Positions 23,801 through 36,900 are shown, numbered from the stretch's first letter. The stretch: DNA of 64,000 bases from Serinus canaria (GCF_022539315.1 NC_066316.1:104030179-104094178); one strand, 5' to 3'. The notes: a model not told the origin generated them from the sequence alone. Translations and numbers: made by a program.

Positions 23801-26219
23801 AATAAACTGTATGCCTAAAAATAAACATCAATGGGAATCTCCTACATAAAAATCCCAGCTAAAGTAGTTGTATACATAATGATGAATCTGTAACAAGAAG
23901 CACTAAGCTATTCCAGGGGCGACTGAAGTGTAGTGTTGGACACCCTTAAGTGACATGGGGACTGGCAAATAGTGAGAAGAAGTGGGGACAGTATTCTGCT
24001 TTTTATATCACTCATGCAACTTATTAATTTAATATTGCAACTTCTGGCATACTCTTCATTTCCTATGTCCATATATTATCGAACTAGAAAGCTTAAGAAG
24101 AAAAGAATGGTTCACAATTTGAAAAATAAAGCATAAAGGAGTTCAGTGATACATAAACCAAATTAACAGATTTATTAAAATACATCCATGTGTGCAGAGA
24201 ACAAAGTAATTAATATTGCATAATTCTTCATTGTAATAAGAAAAAGGCATGAAAAAATACAGTAGCACAGAATTGGTAGACCTGGGAAAAAATAGAATAG
24301 GCAGCTTGATTTTCACAGTGATGTCTTTCCCAGAGAGTGTTTTGCAGTGAGGACTGTGATGGCTTTGACATCATTTAAAATAAATGCATAATGGAAGTCT
24401 TTTTAACTGAGAGATTCTAGTTGTCAGTGGATAAACCAGAGGACTTGGTATGTAAGTTCAATTATTCAATACTGCTTGGTATAAGGTATTTAACCAGTGC
24501 TATTAAACAGACAAAATCTAAATACTATGCATTGGAAGATGATGGATTATTTTGGTATTTTTCATGTTTGCATGACACTAAACTTTTTAAATCAATCAGA
24601 CATAAAGTCCAAAAGAGTTTGTACACAGACATAGTTTCTAACCAGTGTTACAACATATGAACTGGTAAAAATTGGGGACCACTGGGTTAGAACAGCATAA
24701 AATATTTATTTAAAAATATATATAAAATAAAATTATATTTATCAATTTATAGTTATGTTATATTTTATTTATAAACTATCAAGAAGTCTTTGAAAGTATA
24801 AGTGGCAGGGGTAGGAGTGGAGTGGTTTTTTTGTCTTTTCCTGACTCCAACCACACATTAAATTAGCCCTTGAGAACAGCTTAATACATCAACAGATCTC
24901 CTCAGCAGCCCAGGACCTTCTCTCTTAGTTCATGGTGCCTGAATATGTGCTGCTGTGCTTACATGCTCTCCCTCTTACCTCTTCCTGCATATTGGGCCAC
25001 GCTTTCCTTCCAGCTGGGGAATATGTTCCCACTACAAAATTAGGAGTAAAACTGTCCTGGATGAATTGGGGCAGATAATTCATAGCAGCAGTCAGTGAGA
25101 TTTTGGCATGAATCACCTGTACAGAATCTGAAATGTCATGGGCATAGTAATGAAAAAAGGGAAAACAGACCAGAAAAAAAACAACTCTTTATGAAAGAGG
25201 TGATGCAAATCTGTGCCGGGGTGCCCTGGGATGTTGTGGAGGCAGAGTCAGCACATTCAAAGCTGGATTAGCCAAATTAATGCAGTCCATTGACAGATAT
25301 GAGAAGGACCACATAGGTAAGCATTTTCTGGCATCACTCATGTATTGGCTTGGGGGTATGGGAATTTTTGGAGGGCATGTGCAACAAAAAGTAACCATGA
25401 TCATGGGCTGTCATGTGAGTCTCCTTTTGCCACTGCTGGGGTCAACAGAGTTAAACAGTGTGAAGACAAGTTCTCTGCTCTAGGATTGCCAGGAAAACAC
25501 TCTTATTGAACAAAGTTCTGTGGTCAGTATTAACCAAGGGAAGACTGTGAACTAATTTTACATTTGCAGATAACTGTGGAATATAAAGTAGTACATTTAC
25601 ATTTCAAAGAATATATTAATACATTTGGCACAAAATACCTCAAAGTAGAAAAACCTTTGAAGAAACCTTGATTGTATTCCTTTAGATCTATATGCATAAT
25701 ATTGTCTTTATTTCATTTTCTATAGGAAAAGAAATAAAAGGTAATTTTTCATCTATGTAAATTGACAGAGGTCACTTAAATATGGTGTAAATATTCTGCT
25801 ATGCACAAGCTGAGTGGCTGACTTAAACTTTTTAAGTCAAGGCTCTCAAAGGTATTAACTAACTACTGAGCTAACCCTGAAATCATGGAAACTTTGACAG
25901 AGGGTGGATCCCAAGAAATTTAAGTGAATTAGTCTCATTTCATGTGGAAAATTGGAGAGAAATATGCATACATTAAGGAAATATGCAAGCTGATGTTCTA
26001 GATGTTTATTGTTTCCATGTGTTTATTTCTAAACAGAGTAATTTAAGAAGTTCATTTTGGGCATATGGAAAAAATATAAGAAAAAAGTCTGACCTAAAAT
26101 ATGAGGAAGCAAACCTAAATTGAGAAACTTTTTGACCTTTTTCTTCAGTTCTTTCCGTCTGCAGGAATGATTTTTAATAGTTTCTTAGGCCACTGGTGTT
26201 ACTGATTGGTGAGCTGCTT
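17841..26219. other. Long unique region, no gene seen
   Basis: More than 8 kb without a recognised transposon, exon or RNA gene. Minor structures are a 24-nt tandem duplication at 18445-18493, a small hairpin at 21365-21387 (9-bp arms, loop TCAAG), and a more GC- and CpG-rich patch at about 20640-21240. Short ORFs have no protein-like features. Confidence 0.55.
18445..18493 (+). repeat. Tandem duplication of a 24-nt unit
   Basis: The unit beginning 'gaagatttatatagagagtt' occurs at 18445-18468 and again at 18469-18493, where the second copy carries one extra A. A simple slippage duplication. Confidence 0.9.
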
Positions 26220-26225
26220 GCTTGT

Positions 26226-26530
26226 TTCTCTCTAGGTTGTCTCGAGTGGTCTTGTCGGAGTCTCTTAGATGCGCGTCGCTGCGAGGAGAGGAGAGTAGCG
26301 TAGTGAGCTCGTGCGCAGGTATCTTATCTTCTGAGATCTCTGCTCTTCTCTTATGTCTCTTCTCTGCTCTTCTCTTCTTCTCTTGCGTTGTCTCTTCTCT
26401 TCTATTCTCTTCTCTTCTCTTCTGCTTCTCTCTTTATCTTTCTCTCTTCTCGTCTCTTTCTTCTCTCTCTTCTCTTCTCTTCTCTTCTCTTCTATTCTCT
26501 TCTCTTCTCCTCCCTTTTTTCCCCCTTCCC
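26226..26530 (+). repeat. Imperfect TTCTC/TCTCT pyrimidine-rich tract
   Basis: From about 26330 to 26530 the plus strand is almost entirely C and T, built from interrupted TTCTC pentamers with occasional G or A. It is preceded (26234-26325) by an irregular stretch unusually rich in CpG and in GAGAG words, for example 'gatgcgcgtcgctgcgagga'. Long ORFs on both strands here (plus 26222-26641, minus 26265-26687) simply translate the repeat and are not genes. Homopurine/homopyrimidine tracts can form triplex DNA and are prone to sequencing error. Confidence 0.9.
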
Positions 26531-28524
26531 TCACTTCTTTCCCTTGTTCTTCCTCCTGGCTCTCCAGGTAGCACTGCAGAGCCTTCTTCCTTGGCCCTCT
26601 ACCTCTGTTTGACTCACTTTGGTTTTTTACACATTCAGTGAAACATTTCATCCTCTCAGCAGGATCAGCCAAAGCCTGAGGAGTCACTTTCCTTCCCGCC
26701 GGTCAGCACCTGCAATAGCACCTGCTCACCAATGTCTGTATTCACATGATGGATGTTATTTTCCTGATTTTTGAAATTATTTTCTGATTATTGTCTTTAT
26801 TTTCTTCATTTTAACTTCAAAACCCCTTCCTATTTCTTCATCCAGTTGCCAAAATATTCCATCATCCCTGCTTTCTTCTCCTTTTCCTTCACAGCAGTCA
26901 CTCCAACTACATTTCCCAGTAATATTTCTGTCTAATATGATCAGTGGGAGAGTGGGAGGAGCATGTTTATATTTCATAAATGTTGTACCTGCCTTTTCTT
27001 CCTTCTCAGTGTAACTTAGAACTTTTCTAGATTCTCTTCTCCCAGGCATTGGCCACTTGAAATCTTGGAATTGAGACATTTCTATTGTAGTAGAAGAGAG
27101 GGAGTCAGTTAACTTGTTCTCTGGTATTCCATGAGGAAATCTGCTCCTAGTTAAGGAATGCTTTCTTTTCAGTCAGCAGGTGTAATCTCATACTTTTGGT
27201 ATTGAAGAGGATCTCTGGGAGCGGCTTGGAGTTGATTTATTATGAGTGGGTATCCTCAACTAAGTAAATAAATTTTAAAAATGTACAAACAAAACTAAAG
27301 GACCATATCCCATGTCACTGCTGATAACAATGCCCATTGAGCTCAGCTTTGTACATCAGGCAAGGAACTTTGCTGGAGGAATTGTATTGCTGGACCAACC
27401 ACATTGTCAACCCAACTCCAGTTACAGGAACTGGGTGAACAATATCAAAAGAAGGTAGAAAAGATGAACTCTGAAAATAATTCTTATCTTTCCATATCCT
27501 TACAGATTTGCAACTAAACCACCCTGGAAAAAACCCCAATGACTTCATTATTAGCTGCAGTATTACTGTCATGCTTCAGATCTTTGGGATCCTGTTGTGC
27601 TAAGTGTTGTAAAAAACAAAAGAAAAGAAACCTGAAGGAATTTACTGTCTTGTTATAAGCCAAGAGACAACAAATAGTTATGGGGGAACAGGAAGCACAG
27701 GGAAACTGTAAAGTAATTTTGGTCATCATGGCAAACAGTGATCTCAGCACTTGAGCCTTCTCACTAGTGGTGTTTTGTGGATGTCATGGAAAATACTGGG
27801 TGGAAACAAAACTTCTGTTGGTTGCTATAAACAGAAGGTTCAGAAATCTTTCTGTGGTCTGTTACAATTTTAGAGCAATCCATTTAAAACTGACTGATAC
27901 CAATTTTCCTCATTGTGTAGCAACAACACTTGTAATTTAATACAGATAAGTAAAGAACTGGGGTTGTGAGCTTTGTCTTGCAAACAAAAAATTCCAAGTG
28001 AGATATACCCAAGTCTTACTGAACGAAATGCAGCTTTGCTGATACATGGGCCTTGGGCCAGGACAGAAACTGTAGTTAGGATTATTGCACATCATAGCCA
28101 TGATGTTATAAAAAGATACATATTTTATTAAATGAAATAGTAAAAGTTAAACTGCAGCTACTCTTTGAAATTTCTGGGACCATGGACTTTGGTTCCAGGC
28201 TCCAGGTCCATGCAGAGAAAGAAGCATGGCTGAGTCAGAAACCTTGGAGAAATCTTGATTCCTTTGCCACTATCACAATCATATATAAAGGGATCAAGGT
28301 GGCATCTTGGGGAATCAATAGAGATGTTATGAGTTTCTGCTCAGCATACTTTATTTCTCCTGCTTACAGGTTTCTTTTGCTTCCTGCAAGATGAATCTTT
28401 AAGTGATAAAACTCCATGACTAAGATCCTAATTCAACTGAATGACAATTTTTTGACAACAACCCCTTTCACTATTTATTTGAAATGGAAACTGCAGATTC
28501 TCTGTTGCACATTTGCATTGAAAA
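26531..28524. other. Unique sequence, no gene seen
   Basis: No transposon or coding exon recognised. Confidence 0.5.
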
Positions 28525-28526
28525 TG

Positions 28527-29113
28527 TGTTCTGATTTTGGCTGGGATAGAGTTAATTTTTTTTCTCCTAGCTCATTCAGTGCTGTGTTTTTTGGATTTAG
28601 CATGAGAATAATGTCAACAACACATTGATGTTGTAGTTGTTGCTAAGTAGTGCTTACCCAAAGTCAAGAACTTTTCAGCGTCTCATGCTCTGCCAGTGAG
28701 GAGGTGCACAAGAAGTCAGAGGGAGCATGGCCAGGACAGCTGTCCCAAACTGGCCAAAGGGATATTCCATACCAAGGAATCTCATGCACAACCGGTGCAC
28801 AAACTGGGGGGAGTTGGCTGGGAGCTGCCAATTACTGCTCAGGGATGGGTTGGACATTGGTCAGTGTGTGGGGAGAAATTGTATTGAGCATCACTTGTTT
28901 TCCTTGGGTTTTATTTCTTTCTTTATTGTCTCTCTTTTATTTACAATTATTACTTATTGTTGCTTTTATTATTGTTACATCATATTTTATTTCAGTTGTT
29001 AAACTGTTCCTAGCCCACAGGTCTTACCCCATTCTGATTCACCTCTATGTAGGAGGGGCAGTGACAGAGCAACAGCATGGTACTTAGTTCCAGGCTGGGA
29101 TTAAAAAACAACA
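28527..29113 (+). mobile_element. Solo LTR, same avian family as the 9.5-kb copy
   Basis: Landmarks in order: 'tgttctgattttggctggga' at the start (28527-28546), 'cagtgctgtgttttttggat' (28578-28597), 'aacacattgatgtt' (28619-28632), 'tctcatgctctgccagtgag' (28681-28700), 'aactggccaaagggatattc' (28749-28768), 'aaactggggggagttggctg' (28801-28820), 'ttgttaaactgttcc' and a 3' end near 'gggattaaaaaacaaca' (29097-29113). It has TG...CA ends and no adjoining gag, pol or env, so it is a solo LTR. Start and end could each shift by two or three bases, and no convincing target-site duplication was seen. Reading frames across it (for example 28650-29087) are not retroviral genes. Confidence 0.85.
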
Positions 29114-30079
29114 AAACCCAGCAATTTTTAGCATAAAAGTGCTCTTCAAATGACATATAGCACTGGAAAAATATTCTAGATGATCAAAAGGACTGCAAAA
29201 TATTTCAGCATACCCAATTTTTCTATCAATGTTTAAATTCCTGAACAGGAACACATACATCCTAAGTGACACAGTAATGAAACTACTGGACTCAGTTCAG
29301 ACATGTCTCTGCTCAATTCAATAGAAAACCTAAAGCACTGATGTGCTGCACGAATTAACAGCAGGAGCTAAAGATCTATTATGTTGTGGATGTCTAAGAT
29401 GAGATCCAGAATAATACAAAGTTGTCCCGAACACAACTGATGTGAAGCACCTAAATCCAAGAATAATATCTGGGATTGTTATAAGGTCTGAAATATTCTG
29501 GTAAAAGCTTAAAGTGTCTACAGTTTGGCTGCTGCCTGTGCTTTAAGGCACCTTTTGCTGCAGCTGAATGTTTTGAAAGCATGTCCTCAGAAGGCTGTAC
29601 AGCTTTTGCACAAAAAAACAACACGTGGCACATGAGCTGCCTGGTGCATAGATGATGGTAAATCCAATATGGATTGTTCTAACTTAGAACACAAAGTCAA
29701 GGGAGAAAATGGGGGATTCAAATCAGCAGCTACTGCTTCATCTTCCCAGGACTGTGGGTTGCCGGGCAGATTTCACAATTGGACTTGGTTAAGTGTCTGT
29801 CTGGCCCCATGAATCTTGAGTTCTTGGCAGTGTCACAGGACAGATTTCAACACCTTTTCCCTTCCTCTCTCTGTGTACATGTTCACATGTTTGCACAAAC
29901 AAAGGGTGGTGCATAGCCTGCAGTTCAGTATGCTGGGAAATGGGAGCTGAGGATTCAGCCTCCTTGTAGCTGAATGGGGAACTGAACTCCAGGTCTGTTC
30001 CTTCTGCTCCTGTGCTTTACTTACAAGGCTGTGATGGCATAACAATGAGCTCTTCTCCAAGGTTTCACACTGACTGAAG
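29114..30079. other. Unique sequence, no gene seen
   Basis: No recognised feature between the solo LTR and the next CR1. Confidence 0.5.
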
Positions 30080-30915
30080 CAGACATAGAACCATAAAATG
30101 GTTTTCTGTTGAAATGGACCTTAAAGGTCATTTAGTTTCAGCCTCTGGCCACAGGCAGGGATGCCTTCCACTAGACCAGGTTGCTCAGAGCCCCATCCAG
30201 CCTGGCCTAGAACACGTCGAGGAATGGGGCAATCCACGCTTCTCTGTGCAACCTCTTCCAGTATCCTCCACCCTATTAGTGAAGAATTTCTTTCTACTAT
30301 GTAATGTAAACCCACCCTCTTTTCAATTTGAACATATTCTCCCTTGTCCTGTACAAAGTCCCTCTTTATCTCTTGTAGCCCCTTTAGGCACTGGAAGGCC
30401 ACAACAACATCTCCCCAGAGCCTTCTCTCCCCCAGACTGAACGGCCCTGACTGTCTTATCCTGTCTTCATAGCAGAGATGCTCCAGTCCTCTGAGCCCTC
30501 CTCTGGACATGCTACCTCCTCAGACATGCTGTCTCTCCTACATTGGAGACCCTGGAATTAGATTCAGTATTCCAGGTAGGGTATCAGAAAAGAGGAGTAG
30601 AGGGGCAGAATCACTTCCCAGAATTCTTCTTTTGGTTTGGCTTTCTGGGCTGCAAGCTCACGTTGCTGGGTTATTTGTGTCTCTCATCCACCAGCACCCC
30701 AAAGAGCTTCTCCTCAGGGCTGCTTTCAATCAATTCTCAGCCCTGCTGTATTTGGATTTGGGATTGCCCTGATCCATGTGCAGGACCTTGCTCCTGGCCT
30801 TGATGAGTGTGAGGTTTTCCCTGGGTCACCTCTCAAGCCTGTCAGGTCCTTCTGGATGGCATCCAGATGGCATCCAGATAGTCACACTTCTAAATGTGTT
30901 ATCAGCAATTGGTGA
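30080..30915 (-). mobile_element. CR1 LINE, 3' part, minus strand
   Basis: The plus strand reads the complement of CR1 from its 3' end inward: 'agacatagaaccataaaatg', 'gaccttaaaggtcatttag' (30118-30136), 'ttgctcagagccccatccag' (30181-30200), 'gtgaagaatttctttctac', 'atattctcccttgtcctgta', 'gggctgctttcaatcaattc', 'tccatgtgcaggaccttgct', 'ggtccttctggatggcatcc'. These cover the 3' UTR, the ORF2 C-terminus and part of the region upstream. Frames are broken, although stretches such as 30121-30510 remain open on the minus strand. 5'-truncated around 30.9 kb, where 'gatggcatcca' is locally duplicated. Confidence 0.92.
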
Positions 30916-32057
30916 AGGCATATTTAAAGGAAAAAATAGTGACACCACAGCTGAATGAATTGTTTCAAGATAAATTGTCTTGGAAAGAAAGCTGATGTTG
31001 AGTAGCCTGTGTGAGGGTGGAGCTTGCCATGCACATCTGAGCAGTGCAGTGCAACATATGAATACAGTTATCCACTGAGAGAGTTCTGATTAGTGGAGCC
31101 GACATCAACCTGTGGCTGAACTGGTTCTTCAAACATTGTCAAAGTAGCCCTGGTCTGGGTTGTCAAGTGCCTCTCCAAGATCCAACAAAAGCAGGAACAA
31201 AGCACCAATAATTGTTACCATGTTTATTTCATGTTTCTTAGTTTCAGAAAATAATTACAATCCAATAAAAAAATACATATATAAAATCTGTGAATTCAGG
31301 ATTAATATGCAAGTGTTATCTGTATAGGTCTCACAAGGTAAAACAGATTTTCAATCCAAATGCAAATCCTAGGGAGATGAAAACTGGTTTTTTTCTGCCT
31401 GCATCATGCTTATCTTTCTCTCTTCAACTCCTCATCCTCCTCTTTCCCTTGTCATTACTTTAGTTAGAATCCTGGATCATCTTGTACATGTTTTTTTAAA
31501 AGTCTGGAAAGGGGCAAATGCTGGACCAAATGAGATGGCTAGTTTATTCTAATCAAATTCAAAACACTTAATTAATGCAAAATTCACATTACAGAAGTCA
31601 GCCAAGTCTCTATTTCTCTTGGAACCTTAGCATGTAGATTTCTTTATGATTTTTAACTGACCATCTGAAGAAATACTTCTTCCTTTCTGTTTCCTGCTTT
31701 TTTTTTTTTTTCAGATAAAAAGATTTGGGCTTTGGGGGCAGGAGAGGACTTTGGGGCTTGCCAAAATGACATGAAAGGTTTAGCTAGGAAAGTTCATTGC
31801 CCTTTTGCTAAATACTAGAAGTTGAATAGATGTTGCTGTCAGTTACCTTCCATGGGGGAGCCTGTGGTGCCTATATAAAGGAAAAATTCTTGCAGGAGGC
31901 AGAGACACTGTAAAGTCAAGCTACCTATGTTTGCATTTTATTTATTTCTACTAATAGCAGTTCACCAGTATCTGACACCACTACTGTCTGGTTCCATCAT
32001 CCTTCATGCAAAACTCTTCCTAAGGAAAATACAGTCCAGTGGGTGTGATGTGTCACA
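30916..32057. other. Unique sequence, no gene seen
   Basis: No recognised feature. A run of about 13 T lies near 31699-31712. Confidence 0.5.
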
Positions 32058-32895
32058 CAGTCATGGAATCACTCAGGTTGGAAAAGACCTCTGAGATCAA
32101 GTCCAAGCTATGACCCAACACAACTAAACCATGGCACTAAGGGCCAGGTCCAGTCTTTCATTAAGCAGCTTCAGGGATAGTGACTCCACCACCTTCCTGG
32201 GCAGCCTGTTCCAATGTCTAACCACAGTGAAGAAATTCCTCCTAATGTCCAACCTAAACCTCTCCTGGCACAGCTTGAGGCTATATCCTCTCCTCCTGTT
32301 GCTGGTTACTTGGGAGAAGAGTCCGACTCCCACCAGACTATCACGTTCTTAAAGAAAGTTGTAGAGTGCAATAAAGTTCCCTCTGAGCCTCCTTTTCTCC
32401 AGGCTAAACACCCCCAGCTCTCTCAGCTGCTCCTCATCAGACTGGTGCTCAAGACCCTTCACCAGCTCACTGCTGTTCTCTGCACTCATTCCTGTTTCTC
32501 AGAGTCCTTCCTGGAGTGAGTGGCCCAGATGGACACAGCACTCCAAATGTCCCTCAGCAGTGCTGAGTACAGTACTCTTTCCTGGTCCTGCTGGCCACAC
32601 TATTCCTAATACAGGCCAGGATGCCGTTGGCCTTCTTGGCCACTTGGGCAAGCACTGTACAGCTGTTTTCAATCAGCACCTCCAGGTCTTTTTCCTGCTG
32701 GCAGCTTTCCAGCCACTCCATTGCAGGGAGTTGTTGTGGCCAAAGTGCAGGACTCGGTCTTTTTAAACCTCATACCATTGGTCTTGACCCACAGATCCAG
32801 CCTTTTCAGATCCCTCTGCAGAGCACTCTTACCCTCTAGCAGGTCAACACTCCTGCTCAACTTGGTATCTGTAAATTTATGGAGTGGTGCAGCTT
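32058..32895 (-). mobile_element. CR1 LINE, 3' part, minus strand (different subfamily)
   Basis: Complement of a CR1 3' region: 'catggaatcactcaggttgg' (32062-32081), 'aaaagacctctgagatcaag', 'cagcctgttccaatgtctaa' (32202-32221), 'cagctctctcagctgctcct' (32414-32433), 'ggccaaagtgcaggactcgg' (32738-32757), 'caacttggtatctgtaaatt'. The 3' UTR sequence differs from the copies at 30 and 39 kb, so it belongs to another CR1 subfamily. The ORF2 C-terminus is the best preserved of the window's CR1 copies. 5'-truncated near 32.9 kb. Confidence 0.93.
32124..32333 (-). pseudogene. CR1 ORF2 C-terminus, locally intact
   Basis: Sixty-nine open codons on the minus strand end at what appears to be the natural ORF2 stop. 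They carry the typical C-terminal CR1 pol pattern: 'VGLFSQVTSNRRRG', 'RFRLDIRRNFFT', 'VVRHWNRLPRKVVESLSL' and 'LDLALSAMV'. Upstream the frame is broken, so this is part of a dead, 5'-truncated copy. Confidence 0.85.
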
Positions 32896-33389
32896 GGTGG
32901 GACTGAGCTGTTGGGCAAAGCTTCCCTGGGGTGGTAAGGCGTGTCCAGGTGAGGAAAGCCCATAAACCTGCTTGAGTGTGTCTGCAGGCACGATCTCAGC
33001 CTGTGACCCCATGATTTATCATTGCATCTCTACTGTCTACCATGGGCAAAAACGGGGATATGACTGTTCCAGCTGGATGCGGTGTTGGGAATTCATTCCC
33101 TCTCACTCTTGCAATGGCACAGAAGAAACTGAGGGAGAAGGAACAGAGTGAAGAACATTACCTGATACAGCACAGCCTGGTCTTTCTCTTTTGTTTGTTC
33201 TCTGCAGTACATGGGAGAAGCAGCGCTGCAGGGAATGGGAATGTGGTTCAGATATTGAATAGGTCTCTCTACAAAATTGAAGTGTTTCATCTGCACCACT
33301 GTGAAAATTGCTCAAAATGTGCCAGCATTAAATATCCCGGCTTTAATTAAGTTATGTCTGCCCCAAGTCCTTAGTTTTGAAAATCATGG
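32896..33389. other. Unique sequence between CR1 and LTR-like element
   Basis: About 500 bases of moderate GC with short ORFs on both strands. No family recognised. Confidence 0.4.
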
Positions 33390-33965
33390 CCTTACTGTCA
33401 GCACAGTGGTCCAGCTTAACACACAGAGCTCAACCAAGGACTAACATGGGTGGGCCTGATTTACTTAAAGAATAATAATCTACTTTATTTAAAGGAAAGA
33501 AAAAAGGAAAATAGCAAGAGCAATAACAGAGCACCTCCCTGCTGTACAGCTGCAGGCTCCTTCTCTAACTGATCTCCTCTGAGAAATGCTTGCAGGCTGT
33601 TCCTGTCCATCTTTCCTGGCTAACTGCTGGAGCTGACTCCCTCCAAATGCCTTTCAAGGATCATCAGACAACTGGCCTTCATCTCTTGAGCTAATATCAA
33701 CACAACCCACCGGGATCTTTTTGACAGACCTGCACACTGTTGGGGCAGCAGAGTACTGCAGCTGTGCTGCCCAATGTCCACAGGAGCTCCTCAAAGGAGA
33801 GATCAGTCAGAGCAGGAGAAAGAATCAAAGTCAAAGTGGTTCTCCATGCTTGCTCATCCTTTCATGCCCTTTTCACTAACAGAATGTTGCACTGGAGGGG
33901 TCTGCAGGGCTCAGCAGACTCCTGCCTGAGCGAAATGAAATACAAGAAGTGCAAACTGTTAATTT
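33390..33965 (-). mobile_element. Possible LTR or terminal repeat element, minus strand
   Basis: Read on the minus strand, the segment is richer in GC than its flanks. It contains 'gtcaaaaagatcccggtggg' (complement of 33713-33732) and ends with a T-rich stretch leading to a 'tttaaataaagtagattatt' polyadenylation-signal context (complement of 33477-33496), as an LTR R region would. Flanking direct repeats, internal genes and a family match were not found. A 3'-terminal exon of a minus-strand transcript is the alternative. Confidence 0.3.
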
Positions 33966-36900
33966 TTAATTTTTTTTCATGAATGATCAAGTTGGTTTTT
34001 TCCATGCAGGCCATTAAATATCTAAAATCCTAAATCAGCTTAGATGTACCAGTGAGAAAGCATCAGTGAGGTTTGCAGAAGACTGCAGTGATTCAGTTGG
34101 GCAACATCAGTTTTACTTTAGGCTTTTTCAGAAGCCCAGAACACAAAAGAATGTCTGGGAGAGCTTAATAAGCAGAGGAACAGAACTGTATTCTGTGATA
34201 AATTACATACATAATGAGTAATGACAGAGCTTTTTGCTTTTCTTTTCAATTTTGGTCACAAATAAGCAAAGTAATTAACCAAGTCCTCTCAAAAGGGAAA
34301 ATTTTTTTCTCAGTGAGCATCAGTGAGGATTGTATTTTTTCAGCTGCACTGATTCAGAGTATTTTGTATCACCTTTTACAAAGCCAAACAAAGCTTAATG
34401 GTATTTCCATTAAATTTCAATTGAAATACTTCCAAAACAGTTCTTCCATAAAGATAGGCTATTTGTCCTGATTCAGCTCTCTGATAAGACCTTATCTGGA
34501 ATAGCATGTACTGTTCTGCTAAGCATTTTCCAGAAAGCAGAATAAGTTCAGCACAATAAGTGGAATTAGGTTTTTATGCAATGTACTGGAAGTACCAAGA
34601 ATATTCAGGGCAGAAACAGGCAGGGGGTACCACTTGCTGCCAAGTGACACCTATCAGAGAGGGGTGAACACACAGAAGGAACAACTACTGGACAGTGCTG
34701 CCCAAGGAGAAAAATTGATGTTAAAGGGTCATGAAGTATGACATGGAGAGTTGAGGGGTTTCAAGCATCATGTTCTTGGTTTTATTTAGTTTTAGGGCTG
34801 AACTTGCTCCCTTCACAAAAGAAATTGAATAATATATTTCCCGCTGGCAAAATGGATATTCCTTTAAGTCACATTTCCCAAATGAAAGCAAGTCCTGATG
34901 GATGTGTTCTTTACCACCTCCAATTTTTTTAACGCAAAAATAAGGATTTTTAAAGTAAAGCCAGTCAAACTGGGCAGGGCAAATGCTGACTGTCTCTGAA
35001 GAGAACACATTATTAGAAACACAAGCAAGTCTGTCTCTCTCACCATGCAACCATTCCACGGTAAACCAAAAAGCATCAGGTTGCATCAAGAAAAAGACAG
35101 GAAATGGATTTAATGGCTCTGTTTCTCTTCCCATTGGTTTAATAAGTAATGACTGTGAAGTAAATAGAATTATATCAATGAGACTAGAATAAAATCCAGC
35201 CTTTGTATGAGAACAAAATATTGGAAAAATATTGAAAAAAATATTTCTTTAATGTGTGCTACATTTAACTAACTAATTACTGAAATTGGTGAGATACTAT
35301 TGTTAATCGGGTGTAAAATTATAGCATAGAATTACGTTTACACTATAAAATATTAGAAAAAACCCAGCAGTTGATTTTTTTTAAATGTGACTTAAAAGGT
35401 TGCCATGTTTGATCATATCTAGCTATAACTTTGTCTTTTCAAGATAGGCATTTTGATGAGAAGAGTTCCATAAATTTTCAGCAGGTGCAGTTAACACGTG
35501 GGACTTCAAAGTTATGTGCATGATTGTTGGAGCAGCTCTACAAAACTTGCAAAATTGTCAGGTCTTGCAGGTGGTCTTCTCTATAGACTGGCAGCAGCTT
35601 TTAAAAAAGCTTCTGAAATCAGCCATCCCTACAGATACTTTTCAGAGCTTTTCCTGTTTAGAGTTTCCTGAACATAGAGTTCCATTCTATTGGATTATAT
35701 AGGAAAACACTGGTTTCTACCTTAAATAATAAGAGAGATTATTTCTCAGAAGTTATTGGCTGTTGGTATAATAACTGGATTAGGTTCTTTATATGGAAAA
35801 GACAGAGCTTAGGGGCTATTTGTTACAATGAAAGTTGTCATCAGGAGGACAAATATAGCAAGACAGTACTTGCTATTTTAGAAAGGGCATGTTACTCAGT
35901 CATGCACTGACAGCCCTCTTGATCACCAGGAAATTTTTTATGCCAGTTTTGCAAATGGACTGGTTTTCATAAGCCATGAACTTATACTCTCCTCAAAGGG
36001 TTTTTCTGTAGCACTTGACAACAAATATGAAATCTGCAGGGGGTGTTTGAATAGTGCTGTGAGCTAAAGCTGTATTAAAGCCTGTGATTACAAAATAGTA
36101 ATGTATGGTTCATATAAACCACAGATATCATACCCTTCCCCATCCTTTCTGACAACTACAAGCAAGCATCCCAAGTAATGAACTTACAATTTCCTTTTAT
36201 TCCTTCGAATTTCTCTCATATCTTTTTTTTCCTTTGCTTTAATCTTGTGGTAACTCTACAGTCTGCCCAAGGCATGGAGAAGGGCGTCACTTTTCACAAT
36301 AAATTGAGTGGGTTTCATGATCTCCTTTCCTAGCTGTGGGTCAGAAAAGGGCTGCACAGGTGGATGGGTGGATGTCTTCCATGGATAAAGCTGTGGACAC
36401 CTTTATTTGAGATCTCCCATCATGTCATCTAACAGGCCTAGACCTTTTGAAGACTAATAGTAGAGACTGCCTGCTCCAGATGTCCAAAATCTGCTCTCCA
36501 GAAGACACCTGAATAGCATTGTTGAAAACAGTGGGGTCAGATTTAATACAGCACTGCATTCACATGAAGTGACAAAAATCACCAGTGTGCTTTTAGTTTA
36601 GAAAATGTCCTTTTAGCTGATAAATCCGGAAAGTGTTTTGAAAATTGTCGTTCATTTCTTGGAAGGATGATAAAACATCTAAGCCATGTTTTTTCCTTAC
36701 ATATTGTATCACAGGAGTGATAGATCTCCAGAGCTCTTGTAAAAGCAAAACTGAATTTTGAGAGTAATTTTTACATTTAGAGAGTACTCCTTAGGTCTTC
36801 TCAATCTAGCCCCATTCTCATTAAGAGTCTTCTCCTTCCCTCTGCCCATGGCAGAGAAATAGAAAGGTCAGCCCAGAGTACATTTTAGTATCTTTTATAG

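Noticed and set aside
25190..25330. Possible very old CR1 3' UTR fragment ('gatgttgtggaggcagagtc', 'acattcaaagctggatt')
   Set aside because: Similarity is limited to a few short words and no terminal repeats or ordered landmarks follow.
26222..26687. 139-140-codon frames on both strands, Ser/Leu-rich and Arg/Glu/Lys-rich
   Set aside because: They are translations of the TTCTC/GAGAA repeat tract.
28650..29087. 145-codon plus-strand frame
   Set aside because: It lies wholly inside the solo LTR, which does not code for protein.
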